A DNA stretch of 64,000 bases from Rhizobium sp. CB3090. Lineage in GTDB: Bacteria > Pseudomonadota > Alphaproteobacteria > Rhizobiales > Rhizobiaceae. How positions within the stretch are numbered: position 1 is the stretch's first letter; every line of letters starts with the position of its first letter. A model generated the notes under the pieces. The model did no database searches and was not told the origin of the DNA. It was given only the letters and a program-made list of their open reading frames with translations. The stretch lies in contig NZ_CP121662.1 in NCBI RefSeq assembly GCF_029714285.1, positions 248,001 through 312,000 on the forward strand, read 5' to 3'. Both the position numbers and the translations under genes were made by a program. This document shows positions 1 through 9,640 of the stretch, piece by piece.

Positions 1-306
1 ACCAGCTACACTGACATCGGCCCGATTCGCGTCTTCGCCGATGGCCGTGATCCGGAGATCAACGGCGATGTCTTCGCCCTGCCGCGGCGCGAACGGCGCA
101 TCCTGGAATATTTGATCTCCAACCGCGGCCGTCGCGTGACCAAGACGCAGATCTTCAACGCGATCTACGGCATCTTCGATGAGGAAGTCGAGGAGAACGT
201 CGTCGAAAGCCACATCTCCAAGCTGCGCAAGAAGTTGCGCAAGAAGCTCGGTTTCGATCCCGTCGATTCCAAGCGCTTCCTTGGCTACTGCATCGATTGG
301 AATTAG
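1..306 (+). CDS. rem: Rem, OmpR-type motility regulator (3' part)
   Basis: This is the C-terminal part of an open reading frame that enters from outside the window; about 101 residues are visible. They form a winged-helix OmpR/PhoB-type DNA-binding domain: the start [13 protein letters not shown], the recognition helix [13 protein letters not shown] and the closing wing RFLGYCIDW. Its position directly upstream of flgE matches Rem, the orphan response-regulator-like activator of flagellar genes in exponentially growing Sinorhizobium. The receiver part lies outside the window, so I cannot tell whether the phospho-acceptor site is intact. The product name rests on the domain plus gene order and is an inference, but a strong one. 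Confidence 0.85.
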   Translation, partial: TSYTDIGPIRVFADGRDPEINGDVFALPRRERRILEYLISNRGRRVTKTQIFNAIYGIFDEEVEENVVESHISKLRKKLRKKLGFDPVDSKRFLGYCIDWN

Positions 307-359
307 TCCATCGATCGGGATTTGGCGTAGCAACGCTCGAACCCCGCGTGTAATTCCCT

Positions 360-388
360 CCCAGAATTTCTCCCAATTCCCCAGAATT
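360..388 (+). promoter_or_regulatory. Repeated CCCAGAATT boxes between rem and flgE
   Basis: CCCAGAATT occurs at 360-368 and again at 380-388, exactly 20 bp apart (two helical turns), with a partial copy CCCAATT between them. Spaced repeats of this kind are typical of OmpR-family dimer sites. The location, after rem and before flgE, makes a Rem site possible. No Rem consensus is known to me, so the role is a guess. Confidence 0.3.
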
Positions 389-400
389 ATACGTGGGCCT

Positions 401-422
401 CGAACACCGATCGCGGTGTTCG
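401..422 (+). terminator. Perfect hairpin between rem and flgE
   Basis: CGAACACCG at 401-409 pairs perfectly with CGGTGTTCG at 414-422 around a 4-nt loop. No T tract follows, so it may be a Rho-assisted end of the rem transcript, an mRNA processing hairpin or an operator palindrome. The whole gap 307-596 contains no convincing gene. Confidence 0.4.
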
Positions 423-596
423 AATGCGAAGGTGCGCCATCTCTTACCTTTACTGCGACCGTTGAGCGCTCCTGATGACGCGTCGCAGCAATCTTCGAAA
501 AGCTGCTTCATGATGACCGGCTTTTCCTCTTTTCAGACAGCTTCACGCAAGGCCCGCCCCATACTCTCAGCCTTACGAGGAAAACGAGGATTCCAG

Positions 597-1877
597 ATGA
601 GCATTTTCGGCAGCATGAAAACCGCGGTTTCAGGGATGAACGCCCAGGCGAACCGTTTGGGCACTGTTTCTGACAACATCGCCAACGCCAATACCACCGC
701 TTACAAAGAAGCAACGACGAGCTTTTCCTCCCTCGTCCTGCCTTCCACGGCCGGCAGCTACAGTTCCGGCGGCGTGCAGACGTCGGTACACCAGGCGATC
801 TCGCAACAGGGCACCATATCCTACACGACCTCGGGCACTGACCTCGCAATCCAGGGCAACGGCTTCTTCGTCGTTCAGAGCTCGTCCGGACAGACGTTTC
901 TGAGCCGCTCCGGCGACTTTTCGGCTGATGCCTCGGGCAACCTCGTCAATTCCGCCGGCTTCACGCTGATGGGCTATCCCGCCAGCTCGTCCGGGACGGC
1001 TTCTGTGGTCGTCAACGGCTTCAGCGGTCTGGAGCCGATCAATGTCAGCCAGAATGGCGTGACCGCCGTCGCCACGACGACGGGCGAGATGGAAGGCAAC
1101 CTCAATTCCAATGCCACTATCGCGACCAGCACTTCCACGGGTTATCTGCCGTCCGATAATCAGGCGCCGGTAACCGATGATACGAATAAGGTCTCGATCA
1201 CGGGTTACGACAGCCAGGGCAACGCCACCACCTTCGACGTCTACTATACCAAGACAGCCGACAACACGTGGGATGTAACCGTCTACAATCAGGCAGACCT
1301 GATCTCCAATCCGACGTCGGGCGGTAAACTCTATAGCAGCGATCCGGTCGGTAGCACGGAGCTCGATTTTGACGATACCGGTGCTTTGACGAGCGGCGGG
1401 ACCTTCGATCTCAGCTTCACCAGCGGATCGACGACGCAAACCATCTCGATGGATATGACGGGCTTCACCCAGGTCGCCACCGACTTCAACGCAACGGGCA
1501 GCATGAACGGCCAGGCTCCGAACCCGGTGACGAGCGTCACGATCAGCAAGGATGGCACGGTCAATGCGGTCTATAAGGACAGCTCCACCAAGGCCCTCTA
1601 TCGTATTCCGCTCGCCACGGTGGCAAGCCCGGACAATCTGACGCTCGAGAGCGGCAACGTCTATTCGGCTAATGGTGACTCCGGTGTTACGGTGACCGGT
1701 TTCCCGCAGAGCGGCAGCTTTGGCTATATTCAGTCCGGCGCGCTGGAAGAATCCAACGTCGACCTTGCGACCGAACTGACGACGATGATCGAGGCGCAGA
1801 AAAGCTACACCGCGAACTCCAAGGTGTTCCAAGCCGGTTCCGACCTTCTGGACGTTCTCGTCAACCTGCAACGTTAA
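597..1877 (+). CDS. flgE: Flagellar hook protein FlgE
   Basis: FlgE polymerises into the external hook that joins rod and filament. The 426-residue protein has the rod/hook N-terminal motif (AVSGMNAQANRLGTVSDNIA, residues about 10-29), a Ser/Thr/Gly-rich variable middle, and the C-terminal D0 helix ending in SYTANSKVFQAGSDLLDVL. The start at 597 is chosen because a GAGGA ribosome site lies about 8 nt upstream and because homologues begin MSIFGSM; an in-frame extension back to 393 runs through non-coding DNA. It is the first gene of the flgE-K-L-flaF-flbT-flgD series on this strand, separated from rem by 290 bp, so it probably has its own promoter. No signal peptide is present, as expected for type III export. 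Confidence 0.95.
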   Translation: MSIFGSMKTAVSGMNAQANRLGTVSDNIANANTTAYKEATTSFSSLVLPSTAGSYSSGGVQTSVHQAISQQGTISYTTSGTDLAIQGNGFFVVQSSSGQTFLSRSGDFSADASGNLVNSAGFTLMGYPASSSGTASVVVNGFSGLEPINVSQNGVTAVATTTGEMEGNLNSNATIATSTSTGYLPSDNQAPVTDDTNKVSITGYDSQGNATTFDVYYTKTADNTWDVTVYNQADLISNPTSGGKLYSSDPVGSTELDFDDTGALTSGGTFDLSFTSGSTTQTISMDMTGFTQVATDFNATGSMNGQAPNPVTSVTISKDGTVNAVYKDSSTKALYRIPLATVASPDNLTLESGNVYSANGDSGVTVTGFPQSGSFGYIQSGALEESNVDLATELTTMIEAQKSYTANSKVFQAGSDLLDVLVNLQR

Positions 1878-1904
1878 TCAGTACGATAGGGTACCGAGTC
1901 AGCC

Positions 1905-3380
1905 ATGTCGCTCACCACAGCACTCAATAACGCGCAAGCGATATTCAACAATACCGGCACGCAGAGCAGTGTCGTATCGAACAATATCGCCAATGCCGGC
2001 AACGCGGATTATACCCGTCGCCAGGCGATGTTGACGACGGACATGACTGGCGCACAGGTCGTAAAGATCGCCCGCGCCGACGAGCCCTCCTTGCAGAAAG
2101 CTTTCCTGGGCAGCACGTCCGACGATGCTGCTCAGCAGCGCCTGCTGAAGGGTTATGAGGATATTCAATCCGGAACGATCGGCGGCAACGACAACGAGAT
2201 CGCGCCGTCCACCTATCTTGCCGCTTTGCAGACGGCAATGCAGACCTATGCCGGTTCGCCGGCCAGCACTACCGCGGCGCAATCCGCCGTCAACGCCGCT
2301 CAGGATCTTGCAAATTCGCTGAACAACGCCACCACGGCCGTCAACGGAATCCGCGCCGATGCCGACAAGGAAATCAGCTCGGATGTCGATTCGCTGAACA
2401 GCTTGCTCGCGCAGTTCGAGCAGGCGAACGATGCTGTCAAGACGGCGACCGCGACCGCCGGTCCCACATCCTCTGCGCTGTCGGATGCGACGGACCAACG
2501 CGACGCGGTCCTGAAGCAGATTTCCAAGATCGTCGGTGTCACCACGGTAACGCGATCGAACGGCGACATGGCGCTCTATACCAGCGGCGGCACGACGCTG
2601 TTCGAGACGATACCGCGCCAGGTCACTTTCACGCCGACGAATTCCTACACGGACGGCACCGTCGGCAACAGTGTTTATATCGATGGTGTGGCAGTCGACC
2701 CCGGTGAAGGCGCGGACACGACCGCGCAGGGCAGCCTTCAGGCAGCCCTTCAGGTTCGCGACGATGTTGCTCCGACCTACCAGAAGCAACTCGACGAAAT
2801 CGCCCGCGGCCTAGTGTCGATGTTTTCGGAAAAGAACCAGGCCGACTCCACTCAAGATGCGTTGCCCGGCCTTTTCACCTGGAGCGATGGTACCGTGCCG
2901 ACCGATGCCACCGCCGTCGCCGGCATGGCAGGTACGATTGCGGTCAATCCCGCATTGATCACCTCGGAAGGCGGCGATCCAACCCTTTTGCGGGATGGCG
3001 GCATCAACGGCTCCGACTATGTCGTCAACACCAGTGGCGACAGCGGCTATTCTACTCTGCTCGACTCCTACGTCACCGGCTTTGACACGAAGATGGACTT
3101 CGACGCCGATGCCGGTTCCGACACGGCGGCCAGCATCATGAATTACGCGTCCGATTCTATCGGCTGGCTGGAAGATCAGCGGAGCTCCGCAAATTCTGCG
3201 GCGGAAAATACCTCCGCGGCGCTGTCGCGGTCATCCGAAGTCTATTCGAACGAGACCGGGGTCAACCTCGACGAAGAGCTGACGCTGATGATGGACATCG
3301 AGCAATCCTACAAGGCGGGAACGAAGATATTGAACGCCGTGAACGAGATGCTTCAATCGGTACTGGATATTGCGAGCTAA
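1905..3380 (+). CDS. flgK: Hook-associated protein 1 FlgK
   Basis: FlgK forms the first junction ring between hook and filament. The 491-residue product starts with the family N-terminal helix (NAQAIFNNTGTQSSVVSNNI, residues about 9-28) and closes with the paired C-terminal helix (GVNLDEELTLMMDIEQSYKA ... LNAVNEMLQSVLDIAS) that coils with it in the axial structure. Length is normal for alphaproteobacterial FlgK. It begins 27 bp after flgE and ends 3 bp before flgL, so the three are very likely co-transcribed. It is rich in Ser, Thr and Asp, as exported axial proteins usually are. The ATG at 1905 is the family start. Confidence 0.95.
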   Translation: MSLTTALNNAQAIFNNTGTQSSVVSNNIANAGNADYTRRQAMLTTDMTGAQVVKIARADEPSLQKAFLGSTSDDAAQQRLLKGYEDIQSGTIGGNDNEIAPSTYLAALQTAMQTYAGSPASTTAAQSAVNAAQDLANSLNNATTAVNGIRADADKEISSDVDSLNSLLAQFEQANDAVKTATATAGPTSSALSDATDQRDAVLKQISKIVGVTTVTRSNGDMALYTSGGTTLFETIPRQVTFTPTNSYTDGTVGNSVYIDGVAVDPGEGADTTAQGSLQAALQVRDDVAPTYQKQLDEIARGLVSMFSEKNQADSTQDALPGLFTWSDGTVPTDATAVAGMAGTIAVNPALITSEGGDPTLLRDGGINGSDYVVNTSGDSGYSTLLDSYVTGFDTKMDFDADAGSDTAASIMNYASDSIGWLEDQRSSANSAAENTSAALSRSSEVYSNETGVNLDEELTLMMDIEQSYKAGTKILNAVNEMLQSVLDIAS

Positions 3381-3383
3381 GCC

Positions 3384-4427
3384 ATGAAACTTTCCTTCAT
3401 TTCAAGCGCAGCCATTCAGAACGCTATGCGCCAGACGATCCGTCAGTCGCAGAATGAGATGACGGACGCTTCGACCGAAGCGACGACCGGTGTCTATGCC
3501 GATATCGGCGTCGCGCTGGGCAGCAACACCGCGCTCAGCGTCAATCTCACGCGGGAAGTGACGCGTATCGATTCCCTGCTTGGCAGCAACTCGATCGCCG
3601 ATCAGCGCATGTCGTCCTCGCAGACGGCCCTGACCGATATGTCGTCCCAGGCCCAGAAGCTGATGGACCAACTGGTGGCGCTGCGCGGCAATACCGATGG
3701 CAGCAGCGTATCGCTGACGCAGCAGACGGCGAGCGCGACGCTTTCGAGCTTCCTTTCCGATGCCAACACCATGGTTAATGGCGAATATCTCTTCGCCGGC
3801 ACCAATACTGACGTGCAGCCAATGACCGACAACACCGCCGATGCAACGACGTCTATCCAGGATGCGCTGACGCAATATGCCAGCGACAACGGCACGACGG
3901 TCGATCAACTCACCGGCGACCAGATGACGGATTTCATCACCACCCAGGTCGAGCCGATGTTCACCGACGACAGCAGTTGGTCGGACTGGTCAGCTGCTTC
4001 GGATCAGAACATGTCGAGCCGCATCAGCAACTCGGAAGTGATCGATTCCTCGACCAACGCCAATGAACCCGGCATGCGCTACCTGGCGCTCGCAACCACT
4101 GTCGTCAATTCGTTGATGGACTCGAGTTTGAATCTGAGCCAGGACGCGTTGAATGCGGTCAACGATCAGGCCACCAGCTATACGCGTCAGGCGATCGACG
4201 GAATCAACGACCAGTCGAGCCAGCTCGGCCTGTCGCAATCGCGTCTCTCAGATGCGAACACATCGCTGAATGCTCAGAAAGATATCATTAACACCAACAT
4301 CGGTGACCTTACCGGAGTCGATCCTTATGAGGCTTCGACCAAGGTCAACAGCCTCGAAACTCAGCTTGAGACAGCCTATACTATCGTCTCCAAGATACAG
4401 CAGCTGAGCCTTGTAAATTACCTTTGA
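3384..4427 (+). CDS. flgL: Hook-associated protein 3 FlgL
   Basis: FlgL is the second hook-filament junction protein. The 347-residue sequence shows the flagellin-like N-terminal helix (AIQNAMRQTIRQSQNEMTDA) and a C-terminal helix typical of FlgL (VNSLETQLETAYTIVSKIQQ then LSLVNYL). The motif GEYLFAGTNT near the middle is a FlgL hallmark. It starts 3 bp after the flgK stop codon, consistent with translational coupling. Membership in the family is clear from both ends and from position. Confidence 0.94.
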   Translation: MKLSFISSAAIQNAMRQTIRQSQNEMTDASTEATTGVYADIGVALGSNTALSVNLTREVTRIDSLLGSNSIADQRMSSSQTALTDMSSQAQKLMDQLVALRGNTDGSSVSLTQQTASATLSSFLSDANTMVNGEYLFAGTNTDVQPMTDNTADATTSIQDALTQYASDNGTTVDQLTGDQMTDFITTQVEPMFTDDSSWSDWSAASDQNMSSRISNSEVIDSSTNANEPGMRYLALATTVVNSLMDSSLNLSQDALNAVNDQATSYTRQAIDGINDQSSQLGLSQSRLSDANTSLNAQKDIINTNIGDLTGVDPYEASTKVNSLETQLETAYTIVSKIQQLSLVNYL

Positions 4428-4464
4428 TGATCAAAGGGATGTAATGACCAGGAAGGATGCATGA

Positions 4465-4812
4465 ATGTATCAGTTCTCATATGCGGAAGTCATGCAGGAT
4501 GCGGTGGCCGACGCCAAGGAACGAGAACGACAAGTTCTGGACCGGTCGATAGCTCTTCTCTCCGCGGCCCGTGACAAGGGGAAGTACGGCCGCGAAGCGA
4601 TCGAGGCGCTGTTCTACACAAGACGCGTCTGGATCAGCTTTATCGAAGATCTGAAAAGTCCGGAGAACCAGCTCAACGTCGAACTGCGTGCCAATCTGAT
4701 CTCCATCGCAATCTGGATTTTGAAGGAATGCGATCGGATCCGCAGGCGCCAGTCCGAAAATTATCAAGGCATCATCGATGTCACCACCATCATCAGGGAT
4801 GGACTTAAATGA
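4465..4812 (+). CDS. flaF: Flagellar biosynthesis regulator FlaF
   Basis: FlaF is a small (115 aa) helical alphaproteobacterial protein that works with FlbT to couple flagellin production to hook assembly; in Caulobacter FlaF promotes flagellin translation or export. The conserved N-terminal YAEVMQDAV and the [17 protein letters not shown] helix are recognisable. The stop codon overlaps the flbT start by 4 nt (ATGA), indicating translational coupling. A second ATG lies at 4461 out of frame. It follows flgL by 37 bp with a GGAAGGA ribosome site. Confidence 0.93.
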   Translation: MYQFSYAEVMQDAVADAKERERQVLDRSIALLSAARDKGKYGREAIEALFYTRRVWISFIEDLKSPENQLNVELRANLISIAIWILKECDRIRRRQSENYQGIIDVTTIIRDGLK

Positions 4813-5258
4813 AAAGTACGCTTCGCATATCGCTTAAAGCCGGGGAAAGAATTTTTATCAACGGGGCCGTGCTGCGCGTTGACCGCAAGGTCGCCCTGGA
4901 ATTCCTGAATGATGTGACCTTCCTGCTCGAGAACCACGTTCTCCAGCCGGAGGATGCGACGACGCCGCTGCGCCAGCTCTATTTCATCGCGCAGATGATC
5001 CTCATCAATCCGGAAGGCAAGGAGCAATCGACGGCGATGTTCCGCAAGTCGATCGTCATGCTGCTGTCGTGCTTCCGCAACGAGGAAGTGCTGGCCGAGC
5101 TGAAGCGTATCGACGGTCTCGTCGCCACGGGCCGCGCCTTCGACGCGTTGAAGGCGATCCGGGCTCTCTACCCGGTCGAAGACAACATTCTTCATAGCCA
5201 GGAGATGCCGGCGGCAACGATCGAGCACATCCGGCGGGAGATCGCGCCGTGGCGGTAG
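4809..5258 (+). CDS. flbT: Flagellin mRNA repressor FlbT
   Basis: FlbT is a 149-residue post-transcriptional regulator that, in Caulobacter, binds the flagellin 5' UTR and represses it until the hook is complete. Here the start is typical ([20 protein letters not shown]) and is followed by the family segment [20 protein letters not shown]. It overlaps flaF by 4 nt and flgD by 10 nt, so the three genes are tightly coupled. The pairing with FlaF is the usual alphaproteobacterial arrangement. Confidence 0.93.
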   Translation: MKSTLRISLKAGERIFINGAVLRVDRKVALEFLNDVTFLLENHVLQPEDATTPLRQLYFIAQMILINPEGKEQSTAMFRKSIVMLLSCFRNEEVLAELKRIDGLVATGRAFDALKAIRALYPVEDNILHSQEMPAATIEHIRREIAPWR

Positions 5259-5749
5259 ATCCGGTCAGTGTGCTCAGCAGCAGCAGTACCAGCAGTACCA
5301 GCAGTACCAGTTCGAGTAGCGCTGCAGCGGCGTCGACAAGCGCCACTCTGAACTATAACGACTTCCTCCAGCTGCTCATCGCCCAGATGAAGACGCAGGA
5401 TCCGACCGATCCGATGGATGCCAGCCAGCAGATTTCGCAGCTCGCCAGCTTCTCTCAGGTCGAACAGCAGATCCAGACGAATTCGCACTTGGAAACAGTG
5501 CTGCAGAACCAATGGATTTCGAATGCGTCCGATTATATCGGCAAGGAAATCCTGAGTGCTGACGGCACCGTGACCGGGACGATCAAGGAAGTGACCGTCT
5601 ATTCGGACGGTATCATCGCAGAAACAGAGGCGGGCGATAAAGTTCTGCTGCAGGCCGGTGTTACTGTTGCTCCCTCGGGCACGACTATTGATGCTCCGAC
5701 GTCGACGACTGATACTAGCAGCAGCGATTCGTCTAGCAGCACCGACTAA
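5249..5749 (+). CDS. flgD: Hook capping protein FlgD
   Basis: FlgD is the scaffold at the growing hook tip. The conserved block [20 protein letters not shown] (about residues 35-54) followed by [19 protein letters not shown] is the FlgD N-terminal domain. The protein is short (166 aa against about 220-230 in enterics) and lacks most of the C-terminal Ig/tudor-like part. Both ends are low-complexity Ser/Thr/Asp sequence. A GTG start at 5249, inside flbT, is used because the frame is continuous there; residues 6-20 are encoded by 9-bp repeats. Secreted axial proteins tolerate such ends, so I consider it functional. Confidence 0.9.
   Translation: MAVDPVSVLSSSSTSSTSSTSSSSAAAASTSATLNYNDFLQLLIAQMKTQDPTDPMDASQQISQLASFSQVEQQIQTNSHLETVLQNQWISNASDYIGKEILSADGTVTGTIKEVTVYSDGIIAETEAGDKVLLQAGVTVAPSGTTIDAPTSTTDTSSSDSSSSTD
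5281..5308 (+). repeat. flgD: 9-bp tandem repeat in the 5' end of flgD
   Basis: CAGCAGTAC is repeated three times from 5281 and continues imperfectly. It encodes the Ser-Ser-Thr run near the FlgD N terminus. Because the unit is a multiple of three, slippage would change length but not frame, so phase switching is not expected. Confidence 0.7.
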
Positions 5750-5795
5750 ACCAGCGGCTCATGAGGAGCCGGCTGAACTAAAGGATGAAGATATC

Positions 5796-6062
5796 ATGAA
5801 TGAAGCCGATGCATTGGATATCTTCCAGGCGGCGATCTGGACGGTGCTCGTTTCTTCGGGCCCGGCCGTTCTCGCCGCCATGCTTGTCGGCCTCGTCATC
5901 GCCTTGATCCAGGCGCTGACCCAGGTACAGGAGTCGACATTGACCTTCGTGCCGAAAATCGTCGCCGTGATGGTGACCATCGGCATTACGGCCCCTTTCG
6001 TCGGCTCGCAGATTTCGATCTTCACCAACCTCGTCTTTTCCCGAATTCAGTCGGGGTTTTAG
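5796..6062 (+). CDS. fliQ: Flagellar export gate protein FliQ
   Basis: FliQ is one of the small membrane components of the type III export gate (FliPQR). The 88-residue protein has two hydrophobic helices (about residues 15-40 and 48-72) and the FliQ signature VGLVIALIQALTQVQESTLT followed by FVPKIVAV. The start at 5796 is chosen by homology (MNEADALDIF). The frame is open back to 5658, but that upstream part lies inside flgD. It sits 46 bp after flgD and 118 bp before flhA. Confidence 0.94.
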   Translation: MNEADALDIFQAAIWTVLVSSGPAVLAAMLVGLVIALIQALTQVQESTLTFVPKIVAVMVTIGITAPFVGSQISIFTNLVFSRIQSGF

Positions 6063-6180
6063 GACAGCGGGCAATCTGCGCGAGGCCATTCTCGCGCAAG
6101 CTTCGCCTTTTAATGATCTGACCGAATAGGGCAAACGGGTCAGCCGCTTGCCCCCTCTCATGAAGAGACGGAACCGGTCG

Positions 6181-8268
6181 ATGGCGCAACCACCCGCAAT
6201 AGCACTTCCCAAAGCCAATCCCAGCATGCGTGATATCGGGTTTGCCCTCGGTATCATGGTCATCCTCTGCGTGCTGTTCCTGCCGATCCCGCCGTTCCTC
6301 ATCGATATGGGCCTGGCCTTCTCGATCGCGCTTTCCGTACTGATCCTGATGGTGGCGCTGTGGATCAAGAAGCCGCTGGAATTCTCGTCCTTCCCGACCA
6401 TCCTGCTGATCGCCACCATGACGCGTCTGTCGCTGAACATCGCGACGACGCGCGTCATTCTTTCGCACGGCTATGAGGGACATGATGCGGCCGGAGGCGT
6501 GATCGCAGGTTTCTCCAGCCTGGTGATGTCCGGCGATTTCGTCATCGGTCTGATCGTCTTCATGATCCTGATCACCATCAATTTCATCGTCATTACCAAA
6601 GGCGCAACGCGTATCGCCGAAGTCGGCGCGCGTTTCACCCTCGACGCCATCCCGGGCAAGCAGATGGCGATCGACGCCGATCTGTCGGCCGGCCTGATCG
6701 ATGAAAAAGAGGCTCAGCGGCGCCGCCGCGAGCTGGAAGAGGAAAGTTCCTTCTTCGGCGCCATGGACGGTGCTTCGAAATTCGTGCGCGGCGATGCCGT
6801 CGCCGGCCTGCTCATCACCTGCATCAACGTCTTCGGCGGCATCATTATCGGCTATTTCCGCCACGGCATGCAGATCGGCCAGGCGGCTGACGTCTTCGTC
6901 AAGCTTTCGGTCGGTGACGGTCTGGTGTCGCAGATGCCGGCGCTCATCGTCTCGCTCGCTGCCGGCCTTCTCGTTTCGCGCGGCGGCACTGCCGGTTCCA
7001 CCGACCAGGCCGTTATCAATCAGTTGAGCGGCTATCCGCGCGCGCTCGCCGTCGCCGCGATCCTCATGGGCATCCTCGCCATCATGCCGGGCTTGCCCTT
7101 CATTCCCTTCCTCATTCTCGGCGGTCTCATGGCGACCGGCGCCTGGTTCATCCCGCGGCAGATCGAAGCCGAAAACAAGCTTCGCCGCGATGCGGAAGAA
7201 AAGAAGGTGATGCAGACGAAGGAAATGGAGAAGGATTCGGTCAAGTCGGTTCTGACGACCTCGGAAATCGAATTGGCGCTCGGCAAGATCGTCTCCACCC
7301 GACTGCTCGGCGCGCATCAGGAGCTGGCCTTCCGCGTCGGTAAGATGCGCAAGAAATTCGCGACGCAATACGGCTTCGTCGTACCGGAAATCAAGGTGAC
7401 CGACGACATCGCCATTGCCGACAAATCCTATCAGATCCGCATCCACGGCACGACGGTCGCCTCCAATATGCTGCGTGTCGGCGAAGTGCTCGTCGTCACC
7501 GGTGCCGGCCGCAAGCCGACGGTTCCGGGCGACGAGATCCGCGAACCCGCCTTCGGCATGCCCGCCGTCTCCGTCCTCGAGGCCTTCACCGAGGATTTGA
7601 AGCGCGAAGGCTTCCAGCCGATCGACAATGTTTCCGTCGTGCTGACGCATATGAGCGAAGTCATCCGCAACAACCTGCCGGCACTTCTCTCCTATAAGGA
7701 CGTCAAGATCCTGATCGAGCGTCTCGATCCGGAATACAAGAAGCTCGCTGACGAGATCTGCTCGTCGCATATGTCCTATTCCGGCCTGCAGGCGGTGCTC
7801 AAGCTCCTGCTTGCCGAGCGTGTCTCGATCCGCAACCTGCACCTCATTCTCGAAGCCGTTGCCGAACTCGCGCCGCATGTACGCAAAACGGAGCAGATCG
7901 TCGAGCATGTGCGCGTGCGCATGGCGCAGCAGCTCTGCGGCGACCTCGCGGACAATGGCGTGCTGCGTGTTCTCCGCCTCGGCAGCAAATGGGATCTCAT
8001 CTTCCATCAGGCGCTGAAGCGCGACCAGAAGGGCGAGATCGTCGAGTTCGACATCGATCCGCGCAATCTGGAGGAATTCAGCGAGCAGGCGGGCAAAGTT
8101 ATCCGTGAATACATGGACCGCGGCTTGCCCTTCGTGCTTGTCACGTCACCGGAAACGCGCTCCTATGTGCGCATGATCATCGAACGCCTGTTCGCGACTC
8201 TGCCGGTCTTATCGCATGTGGAATTGGCCAAGGGGATCGAGATCAAGATTCTAGGTTCCATTTCATGA
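6181..8268 (+). CDS. flhA: Flagellar export channel protein FlhA
   Basis: FlhA is the large export-gate subunit: about eight membrane helices in residues 15-320 and a cytosolic nonameric domain (about 360-695) that receives chaperone-substrate complexes. The FHIPEP-family hallmark [20 protein letters not shown] is present here as [20 protein letters not shown]. The start at 6181 ([15 protein letters not shown]) gives 695 residues, the usual length in Rhizobiaceae. TTG 6148 and ATG 6160 are possible but would add an unusual basic extension. The stop codon overlaps the fliR start by 4 nt. Confidence 0.95.
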   Translation: MAQPPAIALPKANPSMRDIGFALGIMVILCVLFLPIPPFLIDMGLAFSIALSVLILMVALWIKKPLEFSSFPTILLIATMTRLSLNIATTRVILSHGYEGHDAAGGVIAGFSSLVMSGDFVIGLIVFMILITINFIVITKGATRIAEVGARFTLDAIPGKQMAIDADLSAGLIDEKEAQRRRRELEEESSFFGAMDGASKFVRGDAVAGLLITCINVFGGIIIGYFRHGMQIGQAADVFVKLSVGDGLVSQMPALIVSLAAGLLVSRGGTAGSTDQAVINQLSGYPRALAVAAILMGILAIMPGLPFIPFLILGGLMATGAWFIPRQIEAENKLRRDAEEKKVMQTKEMEKDSVKSVLTTSEIELALGKIVSTRLLGAHQELAFRVGKMRKKFATQYGFVVPEIKVTDDIAIADKSYQIRIHGTTVASNMLRVGEVLVVTGAGRKPTVPGDEIREPAFGMPAVSVLEAFTEDLKREGFQPIDNVSVVLTHMSEVIRNNLPALLSYKDVKILIERLDPEYKKLADEICSSHMSYSGLQAVLKLLLAERVSIRNLHLILEAVAELAPHVRKTEQIVEHVRVRMAQQLCGDLADNGVLRVLRLGSKWDLIFHQALKRDQKGEIVEFDIDPRNLEEFSEQAGKVIREYMDRGLPFVLVTSPETRSYVRMIIERLFATLPVLSHVELAKGIEIKILGSIS

Positions 8269-9017
8269 TAACAGACCCTCAGGGCACCATTCTGGCGTTG
8301 TTTCTCGCCTTCTGCCGCATTGGCGGCTGTATCATGGTGCTACCGGGGTTTTCGTCGGGCCGTGTGCCGCAGCAGGTTCGTGTGCTGCTTGCGGCGGCAT
8401 TGTCGATGGCGATCCTGCCGCTGCTCTGGAACACGATCTATCCGGAAGTGTCCAAAGGCGGTGCTACCTATATCAGCCTGATCTTCACCGAAACGGTGAT
8501 TGGCCTCATGTATGGCATGATAGCGCGGCTCTATACGCTCGGGCTGCAATTTGCCGGCACGGCCATTTCGATGTTGATCGGTTTCAATGCGCCGGGCGGT
8601 ATGGACATCATCGAAGAGTCGAACGAGACGTCGCTGACGAGCTTGATCAGCTTTTGCGGCTTGATGATGCTGTTCATCCTGGACTTTCACCATCACGTCC
8701 TGCAGGCGCTGGTCGATTCCTATTCGGTCGTGCCTTTCGGCGGCCATGTCGATGCGCGCGCCTCGCTGGTGTCGGTCGCGGATACGCTGGAGGCTACCTT
8801 TTTCATCATGCTGCGGCTGACGAGCCCCTTCCTGCTTTACGGCCTGATGTTCCAGATTTCGATCGGCTTCATCAACAAGCTGGCGCCGCAGATACCGATC
8901 TATTTCATCTCCACGCCCTATCTTTTGATGGGCGGGCTGTTCATGCTCTATCTCAGTATCGCAGCGATCGTCAGCCAGTTCTCCGGCGCCTTCCTCAGCG
9001 TCTTCAACGGGCATTAG
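8265..9017 (+). CDS. fliR: Flagellar export gate protein FliR
   Basis: FliR completes the FliPQR gate. The 250-residue product is almost wholly hydrophobic with five to six predicted membrane segments. It carries FliR-type motifs such as [20 protein letters not shown] at the N terminus and [20 protein letters not shown] in the middle. Its ATG overlaps the flhA stop (ATGA), so the two are translationally coupled. Length is normal for the family. Confidence 0.93.
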   Translation: MITDPQGTILALFLAFCRIGGCIMVLPGFSSGRVPQQVRVLLAAALSMAILPLLWNTIYPEVSKGGATYISLIFTETVIGLMYGMIARLYTLGLQFAGTAISMLIGFNAPGGMDIIEESNETSLTSLISFCGLMMLFILDFHHHVLQALVDSYSVVPFGGHVDARASLVSVADTLEATFFIMLRLTSPFLLYGLMFQISIGFINKLAPQIPIYFISTPYLLMGGLFMLYLSIAAIVSQFSGAFLSVFNGH

Positions 9018-9035
9018 CGAGGGTGGGTAGAAGCG

Positions 9036-9455
9036 ATGGCGGAAAAAAGTCGGTCCGAAAAACTGAAGCGCCTTGTCGCCGTGCAGCGTCATCTCGAACG
9101 GATAGCGGAGAACGAATTGGCGGATACCACCCGCCAGCGCAACGAAGTCAGCCAGTCGATGGAAAAGCTGATCGATGCGATCAGTTCGGCCGATCCGGTC
9201 CATATGGCTTTTTCGGTGCACTATGCCGGACGCTATGGCCGCCTGACGCTCAAGGATCAGCAGCTTGATGGCATCCAGAAGCTGATCGAGACGAAAGTTC
9301 TGCAAGAGCGCACCAAGGCGGACCGGTTGGAAGAGCATATGAAGGACGCACGCGAGTTGGAAATACGCGAGGCTGACGACAATGCCGTCTACGACATCAT
9401 CGATCAGCGTTTCGCCGGCGCAACGCCAGCCTCCAGCAAGGTTCAAAAACCATAA
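9036..9455 (+). CDS. Coiled-coil flagellar-cluster protein, FliJ-like candidate
   Basis: This 139-residue, highly charged and mostly helical protein has no membrane segment or signal peptide. It starts 18 bp after fliR with ATG at 9036 and is co-oriented with the flagellar operon. The organisation resembles FliJ, the export-ATPase stalk: two long helices (about 5-50 and 75-115) rich in Lys, Glu and Gln, broken by the segment DPVHMAFSVHYAGRYGRL. Rhizobial FliJ is poorly conserved, so the assignment is only a structural guess. It is present in the same position in relatives, as far as I recall, and is probably a real flagellar gene. Confidence 0.6.
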   Translation: MAEKSRSEKLKRLVAVQRHLERIAENELADTTRQRNEVSQSMEKLIDAISSADPVHMAFSVHYAGRYGRLTLKDQQLDGIQKLIETKVLQERTKADRLEEHMKDARELEIREADDNAVYDIIDQRFAGATPASSKVQKP

Positions 9456-9640
9456 TCATCGCGATCTTAGAACAAGATGGCACATCCCCGAATCGCCGCC
9501 TTGTTCCGGATTCAAAAGATTAGACGATCTTCATGCGTTCAAATGAACCATGACGCTCTAACCGCTCGATTTCGGCATGACCTTGCTCGATGGCTGCTTC
9601 ACGCGTCGCAGGATCATGCTTTAGTGAAAGGAAACGTGAC

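Noticed and set aside
630..1871. Long open frame opposite flgE (413 codons)
   Set aside because: It is the complement of a clear hook protein gene; high-GC third positions keep the antisense frame open. Its translation is Arg-rich with no family pattern.
5281..5308. 9-bp repeat in flgD as a phase-variation switch
   Set aside because: The unit is in frame, so slippage changes only the number of Ser/Thr residues.
6022..8007. 661-codon frame opposite flhA
   Set aside because: Antisense of flhA; composition rich in Asp, Arg, His as usual for shadows of rhizobial genes.
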